Under the pieces are notes generated by a model. It ran no database searches, was not told the origin of the DNA, and saw only the letters and a program-made list of their open reading frames with translations. DNA of 64,000 bases from Fratercula arctica (lineage: Eukaryota; Chordata; Aves; Charadriiformes; Alcidae). Shown piece after piece: positions 1 through 11,242 of this stretch. Both the position numbers and the translations under genes were made by a program. Every line of letters begins with the position of its first letter. Within the stretch, counting starts at the first letter, position 1. The stretch covers positions 55,529,672 to 55,593,671 of the forward strand of contig CANTUZ010000004.1 in the NCBI GenBank assembly GCA_947846985.1, written 5' to 3'.

Positions 1-3000
1 GCCAGCTAATAAAAGCACTCCCTATTTGGGGGACATGATGTCCACCCAGCTACTTGTCCTCCTTTCCTGTCACCTCAGCATCTGCCTCTGCCTCAGCATC
101 TGCCAACCAAAGTGCCAGTGCTGACCTCCCATGCCAGGGCACACGAATTAGATCTCCACCCACCAGCTCAGCAATTGGGCACCATCCGACTACGACGGGC
201 TGCAATGAGCTGCATGTCTACAGCCATGTCCTCATTTTATTGCCCATGCGCAGAAGACAGGTTAGGCAAACATCAGCACTCAACGCCAAGGATTTCTTCA
301 CTGTAAAGATGTTTCCCTGCCACAACTACAGAGGATATAGGCAGATCTTCATAATAAATATTTAAAATTGATCTTTTGTCACACACTTTATATTTACTAT
401 ATAATCTCCTTCATATCCTTCTTAAGCTCTTACACTGTTCATTTTCTGAGAACAAACATACTAATATGATTTTTTAATTATTTTAAAGGTTTTCCTAATG
501 TTTGCTACGGCTCAGGATAAGCTACCACCTTGTTGGCTGAACCTTCCTGCGAAAACACACACTGTTATGGGAGGGGCACTGATGGGGTGTGACAGGACAG
601 CCCCAAAACTTTCCATCAATTTCTCAGATATTATCGAAGCCTGCCCCAAATCTAGTGACTTGTTAGTCCATCATTAAAAGCACATCATTTTCCATTGCCA
701 GTTAACTGGACAGGAATTACAGAGGTCATTTTTGTCAGTCGCTCGGTTCCCTAGCCTGAAGAGCCAGGGATCTATCTATAACTTATGCTTTTTACGTAAG
801 TCTTCACTAAGGTCTGAGTGTTCATCTCTGTAACCTGCAGCACAATATATATATCTGCTTTATCAACATGCCCCGATTTCCAATTTCATGGAAACAAAGC
901 AAAAAAATAGATGATGGAGGATAGATACAACTATTACGACTTTGTAAAATAAAGCTGTTTTTTTATAACCGGACAAAACATTAAAACTGCACAGCGACAT
1001 TTATTAGTCTCTGCAAAAATGAGATACTCTACAGTATTGCTCTGCCACAGAGCTGCAAAACATCTCGCAGTTTATTACTATTATTGCCTCAGTCTTGCTG
1101 CAAAAAGGCTGCAAGAGAATGATGCCTTTGTATCCCATTTTGGGGTAACACAAATCCCCAGGGGCTGTATGTAGGCCTGGCAAGACGAAAAAGAGGTTCC
1201 TCCCATTTCTAAATGAGCCTCATTTAAGTCCTTTCTTTTTCCCTGGAAACCATAGTAGCAATTCAGTTCTTCGTCATTTTGATAGGAAGCTACATCATTT
1301 TCTAGGACAACTATGTTGGGAGATTCCATTGATCACTTCCCCAACACTTCTAATGATTTCGAAACTCTCTCTTTCCTTGCCAAAAGTGAAAGTCAAACCC
1401 CATCTGGGAGTAAAATTAGCCTTCCACTTAGTGGACCTGTAATCGTAACTGGGTATTCCTCTGTGATCCCTGGTTATTGGAAACATTTCTATTAGGAGGA
1501 AAGCCCGATGATGAGTTGTTCTGGAAAGTTACTAATGGGATAGAGAGGGAGCCAGAAGAGCAGTAAAGATGCAGCTGGTCTCTGCAGAGCAGAAAGGCAG
1601 AAAACGAGGGCTCTGGGTGGTCTGTTTTGGTTGCTGAGATGGAGCACCCAGACAGAGGCATCCCCCTGCTAAAGCACGCTCATCAGACTGAAGGCCAGCC
1701 GCGCAAGGATGGCACAGGGGCTGGCAAAGAAGGGTACAAACCAGTGGCAAACATAAGCTCAGCCAGCTGCTATCACCAGAGCCCAGGGAGAGGGAAGATG
1801 CCTGTGGGGCAACGGGGTGAGCAGCAGGCAAAGGTAACATGAGAGATGTTTATAGAACCAAGTACAAAACCCCAAGAATATTCATGGCGGATAAAAATGA
1901 CTAATTTCATTATTTCCTCTCTGGCTTACATCTGCTTCCAGTGTGACTGGGAAAGTGCATTATTCTACAATGCAGTTTAGTATATCCATGCTAGGATTCC
2001 AATTTCAATAAAATACATAGCAGTAACACACAGCATGACTTTGACACCAAAAAAAGACTCTGCACAGTCTTCTAGAAAGAGAAATTATTATGACAGAAAA
2101 CTTCTGGAGAAATCCGCTATGCTGTCCTGCAATGTAATACTAATTTAGCACCTAGTCTTTAAGTGCCTCATAACAATCTAATGGAACAAACCGAAATATG
2201 AAATAAGAATGCATCAACACGTAATGAAAATAACATGTCATGAAATTAATTGCTAATTATTAATGCTTAGTAATTCTTTGCATTTACAGAATGCATTAGA
2301 AAAAATAAACAGCACCTTTTCCTAGATAACATGTAATTTAAGGTCCTGCTACGCCATCGGGTTACAGAATTCTCTCCCTGCAAACTTACTGTTACTGACG
2401 AGTAACAGCTTAACACAAGGCTATTCTATTGCACCAGAGGTTTTCAAGCCTTTCAGATTGCACTTTCCTGCTGCTGGAGTTTGCTGTCCCCTCTGCCTGC
2501 TTCAGCTCATTGCACCCATTTCCACATAAACATACCAAGTGTCCCTGTTCTCCACACTCCAGCACCTCCTCAGCCCACCAATTTCTACCAGCCATCACTC
2601 ACTCTTTAAAATAGATTTTTCAACCAGCCAGCTCCAGCAAAGTCAGGCAAGGCCTTGGATTTTGTTTTCAGCAACATAAAATAAAACAGAAAATCTAAGG
2701 AGGTGATGCCAAACAATATCCACAAGTAACAATTTTGAGTCCGTCTAAATTAATAAGAGTCTGCCTGTATCTACTTGTGCATGTACACACAAGATTTGGG
2801 TTTTGTTCATCTGAGTGCTTTGGAAATAGTTTCTGTTTATACACGTGCCTGTTGGAAAGAGAAAGCAGGAGGCTTATGGACAAGCAAGCATATTTGTTTT
2901 GTATGTTATTTAGCCATTCATTATTCTTCTGTTTAAGATGTTCTTCATTAAGTTAAGGACTGGAATAAATATCCTGTGGGATGATGAGCTCCTTACGGTT

Positions 3001-3959
3001 GCGAGTGACTTACAGAAACTCCACTGCTTAAAAAGCATTCATGTGAACTCTTCAGCCAACAATTAGAAAGGTATCAAAACCCCCAGTCTGTGCTGTTCAA
3101 CAGAAGATTAAATAAACAAAAATTTGCAAGAAATAAAGTATCTGATGGCTGAAGGGTGAAGTCAGTTAAATTTGAAACAGAAATAGATGCAATTTAGAAT
3201 TCAGCACTGAATACCCTACTGAGAAGTATGAAATTCGCTGGAAACCTTCAGTGGTAACTGAGTACTGTACATGTGAGACACTCTAGTGCAATTAGAAAAT
3301 ACTAATTCAGAAGTAAGTGATATTTGACTGCATGCATCCTTAAACCAGACAAGAATATATAGGTTCCTCTAGTCATATTTGGGTTGTTTTTTTTTTCATA
3401 ATGAGTCACTACTGCCAAAGGGAAAATGATCTGTTTCCTCTCATTACCCATAAAAGAAGGAATATATGAAACAGGAATAAGCTTACAGAAGGATGACTAA
3501 TATAACCTTGAAGGCCTTCAGGTTAGAGATTCCTCAAATTTCTGTGGATGCTTGATCCTTGCCCAAGTTGTTCTGAAACTCACAGCGTTCTCTGTGATGT
3601 GTCAGAGAAGTTTAACACTTTCCCACCCTTTTGAACTGAAGAAAATGTGATCTTTTCTCCCTCCTCAGTTGTTCACAGTTAGCCTTTCCTTTCTCAAATC
3701 TTTTCTCCAGACAGAGTATTTAGGTTTGCATTCTTTTACTCCAAGTTCATTGCAATTTTTGCTGTTTCTTCCTCTTAATTTTTCAAGATTATTTATCCCA
3801 AAGCATCATTACAGTATTCCTACTATGCTGTCACTGTTTTCAAGGAGAGGAATAATTGCAGTTGTCTTCTACTTTTTTTTTTTTTTGGAGTTTGGATTCT
3901 CCTGCCACCACAACCTGCAGCAGCCCTTCTTGCAGTGACACTGATGTATCACAGTAACC

Positions 3960-3982
3960 AAAAAAAAAAAAAAAAAAAAAAA
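3960..3982 (+). repeat. Poly-A run of 23
   Basis: An uninterrupted A23 homopolymer, preceded 75 bp earlier by a T14 run at 3873-3886. No retrotransposed gene ends here, so it is treated as simple sequence. Confidence 0.95.
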
Positions 3983-4059
3983 GCTTAAAGGAGCGTTAAA
4001 GGAGCCCCATGCTGTGTGTACACTTAATGAGAAACACTTCCTGCTCTGAAGGCTTCAAA

Positions 4060-4345
4060 ATGTCAATAAAGTCATAGCAAACCAGGAACACAGATGCCAG
4101 CCAGTCCATTCTCGCTACTAAGGCAGCCCCAGTTCTTGACAAACATCTGTCTGCCTGTCTTTTATAGATTTCCAGTAATGGACAAGCTACAATTTCTCCA
4201 CACATCATTGCACAGTTACACTATTCTCATGATTAAAAGGTTTCCTAATATTCTTCTTGATGCAGTTATCTGAAAATATAACATGCATTCTCTGTGCTTT
4301 ATCACCCTTCTCGCTGGTGAAATCAGTGAACAGAAACAGGCCTGC
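4060..4345 (-). mobile_element. Ancient CR1/L3-like LINE remnant, minus orientation
   Basis: The plus strand shows cttgacaaacatctgtctgc, then ttttatagatttccagtaat, and aaaaggtttcctaatattct followed by a stretch with tatcacccttctcgctgg. This is the order of the reverse complement of old CR1 or L3-type 3' UTRs (fragments resembling aacatctgtccag, cctccagtgatgg and agttcttcctaatat). It is heavily diverged. A pure A23 run sits about 80 bp to the left. Boundaries are rough. Confidence 0.6.
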
Positions 4346-6607
4346 ACCCAAGATAAATAGAGAATGGGGAAACAACTGCAAGTGGGTCTGGCACGCCTTT
4401 TGAAACTAAGGAACTGGGTATGAAAGCACCTCCCTGCTAGAGCTGTTATGTGAACTAACTCTTTGCAATGCTCAGTAGCTGTAGAGGACCTTGTGCTGGA
4501 CCTCCTTAAATGCAAACTTCACATTCACTGCAGCAATCAATAAAAGCATCAATTAATTCCAACAGAATTTGATAAAAAGGTTTTATTATGCTTCATGGGT
4601 GTTGTAGAAGCCTGAAAAGCAAGGCTCTGCTCGTATCTGACAGGCAGCAAAAGCCACCTCGGGACAAGGACACGTGCAGCTGAGGAGGTGGAGCTTCTGA
4701 TTGCCACACCACTATTCAGCTCTGACCAAACACGCAGGCTGCTGGATGTGGTGCAGACAGCAATAAAATAGCATCCTCTTTTTAAAAACACATGCTACGG
4801 TCTCTTCAGTCCTTTATTATTTCTGCATAACCACAACTAAAAGGAGTATCCCACCACCACTACCGTCACCTGGCTTTTTGAATGTGTGGTCTCATCTACC
4901 GTTGAGTACTTTGTGCTCAGTCTTGCAGCTTTGCCCTTGATTACATTAGCAAGATGCCTAAGGACATTCTGCTGGACCAGCAAACACTACTACCTATGAA
5001 GCTGTGTCCAAGTGCCCTGTTGAAAGGGAAACCCCCTGTTTCCCGATGGGCAGGGACACAAATCCAAGTTTCTCACATTTCAAGACCCTCTTCTGAGAAG
5101 AGGTTTAGGTACAAAGGCAACCCCAGTCTGGTTTGGGGTGTGGGTAAAATAGGGAGAGATAAAGCATCGTTACTGGATAGTGTACACTGCTAATATAAAA
5201 AAGGCAACTACAGCCACTAATATTGTTCTTAATAAATCCGTATTTAGTAATCAAGCAGCACTGTGCAGGAAAAGAACTCTGCGTATTTTCCAGACTAACA
5301 CCCTTCCTACTGACAGTGACGAGGATGCTCTTAACTGACTTTGACCTTCAAGAATATTTACTGTCATGTCTACTACACAAACATTCACACTTTCATAGTG
5401 TGCACTCACTTTCCAGGAAAGAAAGTTAAGATTCGATATCTGATGGGCTATACATGTCAGAACAACAGTCAGCAAACTTAAGCCACATAATCTACTAAAC
5501 TGGGAAAAACAGATGCCACATAACCACTGCTGTAATTAGTCTAATTTTAAAAAGCCTGCAAGTGCAAGTCTAGATTAAAAACGCACATTGGTAGGAAGAA
5601 AGCACACAGAACACAAAGAAGAGATGTTCAGAATTCTCCTTTATGCTGCCTACAAACAGGTATGCTGCTTTTGCTCCCTGTGTAAAAGGCTTGCTTCTTT
5701 TTTTAAATCTCTTCATGAATTCTAGTCAAAGACTAATTGATGTCATGTATTAAGCTGCTTAGCAACCTGGAGGGTTTATAAAATACCTACAATGTAATTA
5801 TTGAAATGAATGCTTCAGTCTAACCACGCAGATGAACATATTACACATATTGAAATACCTGGAATTACTCATTAAAACTTACATACTCACCAAAACAACA
5901 ACAAAAAAAATTAGAAATATGTATCTGTTGTTCTTCCCCCGAGAAGTTCCATTGGCTAAAATAGATTATGGGACGAAGGACTAATTATTCTGCTAGTGCT
6001 ATCCATTCTACTCTGTGGATTTAACCTGAAAATCTGACATATTCAGGTTTGTTACCCTGAGCTGTAATTTAGTTATATATCACTGTTAATGAGATTAGAA
6101 CAGAGACATAACAGAGGCATTTAACGAGGAAACCTGCACTGATGAGGAAGACCTCCATGTAAAGTATGTCTTGGTGAAGGTGGTCTTCCTGCTCCCCTAC
6201 TTGGGGACAGTGCGAGTTTTATCCCCAGCATGAGAAAATCTTCACAATAGCTTACTCCTACAGGAAATAACAGCATCATCAGCACTCGTGCTCTCATGGA
6301 AGCGGCATTAGCATCTTTCTCAAGAAACTAACGAAACTGGTTGGCTCACATTAATTTCTGCAGACCATTAATGTCACTGATCCAAATGCATAAGGTGAGA
6401 AGCGTCCCAGCTACACCTGCAGATCTGTGTGTTGGGAAGAGCCATTTGGCTGCTGCGTGCCGATTCTGAAACATGAGAGAGACTGAATGCAAACGTCTCT
6501 ACTTCACTATCACAAATATTTTGCACTCCATCTCACACGTGCACAAAGTTCACAAAAAACACATTATACAGGAACTTAAAATAGTCCTATTTTGATTTTT
6601 TTCTTTT

Positions 6608-6701
6608 ATACATCTAACTGTACCATCTCCCTTTTCTCTCAAAATGATCAGATACCGCTGATCATCTTGAGAGAAAAGGGAGATGGTACAGTTAGATGTA
6701 T
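6608..6701. repeat. Near-perfect 43-bp inverted repeat with 8-nt spacer
   Basis: The left arm is 6608-6650 and the right arm 6659-6701, with spacer gataccgc at 6651-6658. The arms pair at 42 of 43 positions; the one difference lies near the loop (aaaatgatca against tgatcatctt). The arms show no LINE or transposon similarity that I recognise, and no flanking target duplication. A recent template-switch during replication is the simplest origin; a transcript from either strand would form a long stable hairpin. Confidence 0.95.
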
Positions 6702-6704
6702 GCA

Positions 6705-6747
6705 TATCCCATAGAGTCTTATAGACTCATCTATCCCATAGACTCTT
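6705..6747. repeat. Pair of 16-bp direct repeats beside the hairpin
   Basis: tatcccatagagtctt at 6705-6720 is repeated at 6732-6747 with one change (gag to gac). Between them a small inverted repeat pairs gagtct at 6714-6719 with agactc at 6723-6728. The cluster directly follows the 43-bp inverted repeat and suggests the same unstable spot. Confidence 0.85.
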
Positions 6748-7092
6748 CCTGATTAATTTTCTAAATATAGTTTCACAGACAGAGAATAGAACAGATGCAC
6801 CTGTTGACATCCAGAAAGCATCCATGTATTAAGACAAGATGAAACATTCGTCGTAATTTAGCCTACAAAACACATTGATGAGCAGCAGGAAGTCTCAATG
6901 TCTTTTCCAGAACTTTTAGTGAATTTTATTTCAACTCAGGATTAACAGTGAATAAGGTACAGTTTTTAAAACTAAGATTAAAACTATTCTCAGAAATGGC
7001 CAAACTCTGGTTGCATTTTAGCTACCATCAGTTTTGATTACTGACTCCTCTGAATTTAAAAGCTAACTAACATAGAAGTACCAAATCTTGGT

Positions 7093-7222
7093 GGTTTTTA
7101 AGACACAAGTGGACAAGGTCCTAAGAAACGTGGTCTGATCTCACAGCTGACCCTCTCTGAGGAAGAGGCTGGACCAGAGACCCCGAGGGGTTCCTTCCAG
7201 CTAAAATGATTCTATAATTACA
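7093..7222 (+). mobile_element. Old CR1-like LINE 3' end, plus orientation
   Basis: The segment contains aagacacaagtggacaaggt, then cctaagaaacgtggtctga, a ctgaggaagaggctggacc stretch, and ggttccttccagctaaaatg followed by attctata. This order fits the 3' end of an old CR1-family copy, including a remnant of the terminal ATTCTATG-type tail. It is diverged and short, so the subfamily is not assigned. Confidence 0.75.
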
Positions 7223-7782
7223 TCTCCAATTGCCCAACACTTTCACTCCAAAAACTTTGATGGTTTGTTATGCTTGCTTACTTGAGACATAAAATATTAT
7301 CCCCTTTCCCAAGGGACGATATGAATAAATGATGGAATGATTTGTTGTGGATGACTACAGAAACTCATTCTCAATACGCTTTCTGTACACACAAAAAAAT
7401 AAAGATAAGTACTCACAGGTTTGTATACTGAGCATAAACTCTTTTCAAGTACGAGCAAATACTTGGAGTCCGTTTTATGATACTCAATTTGCTCCAGGTG
7501 TTACAGCTAGCTTAGCAGTTACTCAGAAGGAAACCTCAAAGAGAATCTGTGTCTCATAGTCCCAGAAGCTAAATTGTTAGGAAACAAGAAGTTACACTCG
7601 GAGCACATGAAGAAGGTGACTAGTCCTCTCAGCTTGCCATGTCACATTGATGCGTTGAGATACTCTTGATATCATAAAGCAATGAGAAGACATTTCCAAC
7701 AACATATACTATTTTAAAATGAGTACATGAATTTTATCAGTAGGTACAACACCTAGCACTTTTTCTCAAGAAGAAATTAAGA

Positions 7783-7802
7783 AATTCTTCTCGAGAAGAA
7801 TT
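7783..7802. repeat. Perfect 20-bp palindrome
   Basis: The sequence aattcttctcgagaagaatt equals its own reverse complement and includes an XhoI-type CTCGAG core. It lies in a local run of related aagaaatt and aattcttc words (7768-7805). No factor binding site is assigned. Confidence 0.9.
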
Positions 7803-8537
7803 CTCAAAATTCATGCTACCACTGCAAGCTCAACCATGACACAACTTACGTGCCACAGGAGGATTACTTGCCCAGGTGATCTGTACGCAAGATCCATGAT
7901 GGAAATGCTTATTTTAGACCCCAAGAAACTATATTATTTGGAGGTCTCAGGAGAATTGCTAGCCTTTGGAAGACTTGATTTCATCTCCTTTTCATTTTCT
8001 AAAATCATTTCATATATTAGAGAGTCATATGTTCAAAGACTGGTTTGTTACGAACACATCAAAAAGAACAGTTGAGCTTTTATAAGCCTTCTGAGCAAGG
8101 AAGTGCTTTAAAACATTTTTCAGAGGGTATTAGTCACAAAAGGAATAATGGATGATCTGTAACACTGCGCATCAAAACTGCAATATAGGGCTGAAGCAAG
8201 AAGCAATATTATTTCTCACGATTGTGGGACAAGCCCTGCTGCTGCCCTGAATTATCTATAGCAACTGAATCATCACAAAAAGCAAACAAGGGAGAAAGAT
8301 TTGGTGTTTAAGGTACTTTAGCCGAGTTGGGTCTTCACCCTGCCAGCTATTAAATGCTTTCTGTGAGACGCTGACCCCAGAGCGTTTCTGCTGAAATTTC
8401 AGCAACACTGCTGGAAATCAGATAAATTTTGTAATTTGGATTAAGAACTTAGAGGTAGCTATCTTTAAAAATTTTGGCCAGATAGTGTGGTGTCTAGTGT
8501 AGAAATTTCATTTATGTGGAAGAACACACTGTGCATC

Positions 8538-8574
8538 TTTTTCTTCTTTTTTTTTCTACTTTTTTTTTTTTTTT
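8538..8574 (+). repeat. T-rich tract
   Basis: Low-complexity T tract with few interruptions, ending in T15 at 8560-8574. Confidence 0.9.
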
Positions 8575-9661
8575 ATTTGAATCATGTTTGTAAACTTTTT
8601 TTTTAAACAAAGCTTATAAATATTCTAGGAAAGTGAAAAAATTAGACATGCACAAGGAAAAATGCTATTATTTTGACCTCTACATATTGGAACAATGAAA
8701 CGTAACAAACAAGAATAAACAGACATGAATTGAACAACCAATACTGGATATTTTAGGTTCATATCTTTCAAAGGCATACGAACGCACATTGATAGCTTTA
8801 TGAATGCAAGCTGCCTTTAAATCAAATGCTGGAACTAAGTGTTTGCATTAGTCTCTAAGAACAAGGACGCAACATACCTATTTAGATATGACAGTATATT
8901 CAATAAGGTTTTCATCAGCTCACACAAATTTTGAACCATTCTAAAGGTTAGAGATTCAAAATCCAATCACGATGCATTAAAAGTCTAAAGTATAGTATAT
9001 AATGTAAAGGCAAAATGAAAAGTGTTAAAGTTGTAATTATTTCAGATAAAGTATTTTTATTTCTTCAGGCTCATACAAGCATTATTGTAACTTCAGGCAT
9101 TCCTTCCCCCAGCGGCCAAATTACTTTTTCACTATTACATGGTTGATTCAGTGAACATTGTTATGATCTGACACATAAGTGCCATGCAAAAACATGCGAC
9201 ATGCAAGTCAGAGGAGAGGGCAGAGGGCTGAAGTGCTTTCTTACTTACTCCAGATACTCACTGATGGATATTTTACAGGAGTGAAACTTTGGAGGTTTGG
9301 CGTCCAAATCAGAGGGCATTATGACCCAGTTCTACCACCCATAGGAGCACTGAAATGCTTTGAAAGGAGGGGTGGCCATGTCTTTATGAACCATTTCACA
9401 CATCTGGCCTACTGGCTTTTCAAAGCCATCTTTGTCTCTCCACAGCTTGTTCAGAAAAGCCTCATGCCTTTGTTCTCAAGTGATGGCAACGGGAAAGAGA
9501 TACTGTTGGGCATCACCCAAGGTGACACGTTTGACATTTCACAAGGTCAAGCTCTATGTTAAACACAAGTCTGAAATGCCTTCAGACCTAAACCCAGATC
9601 TTTTATAATTTCTCTGTATGTTCCAGGATCGCATGCAATAATGCTTCTTCAATTATTATAT

Positions 9662-9698
9662 TTTGCATTAAAAAAAAAAAAATTTTTTTAAATGCAAA
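9662..9698. repeat. A/T-rich imperfect inverted repeat
   Basis: tttgcatt followed by a long A run is mirrored by a T run followed by aaatgcaaa. The arms pair except for one indel, giving an extended A/T hairpin or cruciform-prone site. No element family is apparent. Confidence 0.8.
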
Positions 9699-11117
9699 TT
9701 TTTTTGACACCTACTATTAAAGACCTCCTAGTTATCACACAATATCAAATATACTTGTGAATTCAATGTAGAATCGGTTGTCATTTTAACTTCAGTCCTG
9801 ATCCTTCGCACAAACAAATTTCTCAAATAGGCAGTGCTGAGGGCTGGAACAGTACCCACGTTTTAATTTTTTTTTGATTTGTCAAAAATTGATCTGTATA
9901 CTAGCTTTTTCAATCTCATCCATACATTTTATTGTATGACTCAAGCCAGTGTTTTACGCTATTATATGTACCTACAGATGGTTGAGGGGAGAAAATCTAG
10001 GCATTCAAACTAGTTAATTGGTGACATTTGGAGAACTAACTACTGGTTGATTTTTTGGGTAACTCTAAAGCTAACATATTTGTTTCCCAAATGTTTGGGA
10101 TAATATTGTAGAAGCACACCAACAACCAAAAAAGTGGCTGCTGTTTCTCAAGCAATCAGGTTAGTATTTAAATACACAGAAGGGATTACACATTCATTTT
10201 GTCAAGGCATTTTAAAGATTTTTTCCTGTTTTGGACTTACGAAGATGAGCTAAGGAGAGGCTATTGCCTTTCTATAAAGAAACGGGTGACTCACAAGCTG
10301 AATTTTGAGAATAAAGTTGACTGAAATAGGAAAGAAGTGAAAGTTAGGGAATGAGGAGACATTATAGTTTGATCTCGTGAAAAAGCTTTAAAAATCAAAG
10401 CCTAAGTAACACTGCTTTCATCTTTAGGTGCAAACTCTAAGCTTTTACTCTTTATTACTTTTTAAAGAAGAGAAAACCAAAAGCCCTGCAAGGTGGAATT
10501 ATAATTTACCTTCATTAAAAATAAACTGGTAATTTTGTAATCACACAATGGGAAATTTTTATGACACAAAATAATAAATTCCCCAAGACTATAGCAAGTT
10601 TCATATGGATGCATACTAAATCACTCAAAAAGCTTTAATATGCATATGAAAAGTTTACCTTTTTATTTGAATTTACTGAGGGCCTTTTTAAACATTTCCC
10701 ACGAGGTGATCTGTCAGGTGGGATTAGCGGAACAAGAAGGGAGAGCCCTGAGTTGTGTGAAATCAGATCCGACTGACAGCAAGAGCTCAGGTAACTCCTC
10801 GATTTTGTGCAGGAGGCAAAACCCACAGTTTTTGAGAAACGCAATTATTCCTTAAATGTTTCTGGATAATTTAAAAACGTAACAAATAAAAGTATTCTGA
10901 TTATATGCTCCTGGATTTGAGACCTCGTTCCTGGCCACCATGAGGGTGGGTGGTGGAACTGCTAGTGCCTGGCCAGCTGGGGCAGAAGGCAATCCCCAAC
11001 ACTGCTTAAATTGTCAGTCCTCATCTTCTTGCAGAAACAGCTGTGAAGCCACACAGAAGCAGCCACTTGCTGGATGAGCTCGTGGCTGCCTCCTGGACCA
11101 TACTGACGCTGATGACT

Positions 11118-11242
11118 AAGGTCAGGTTTTCAAAAACACAAGTGAACTGTCTAAATTCTTTCTGCACTGCATTTGGTAGATGTTCTAACGACCTCAGTGG
11201 GAAAAGAATTACGTCTCTACCTGCTTTTGAAAATCTCACCTT
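11118..11242. mobile_element. MITE-like element with 21-bp terminal inverted repeats
   Basis: The left end, aaggtcaggttttcaaaaac plus a, and the reverse complement of the right end at 11222-11242, aaggtgagattttcaaaagc plus a, agree at 18 of 21 positions. The whole unit is 125 bp with no coding potential. Ends with an AGATTTTCAAAAGC-type sequence resemble old non-autonomous DNA-transposon families seen in reptile genomes, but I cannot name the family. Target-site duplications are not clear. Confidence 0.5.

Noticed and set aside
54..365. A 103-codon plus-strand open frame beginning with Ser-Ala repeats
   Set aside because: The Ser-Ala run comes from a short tandem of cagcatctgcctctgcct; there is no domain, no splice context and the frame is expected by chance.
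3960..4345. Poly-A run followed by a repeat, considered as the tail of a processed pseudogene
   Set aside because: The sequence to the right is an old CR1-type remnant in the wrong orientation, and nothing to the left resembles a spliced messenger RNA.
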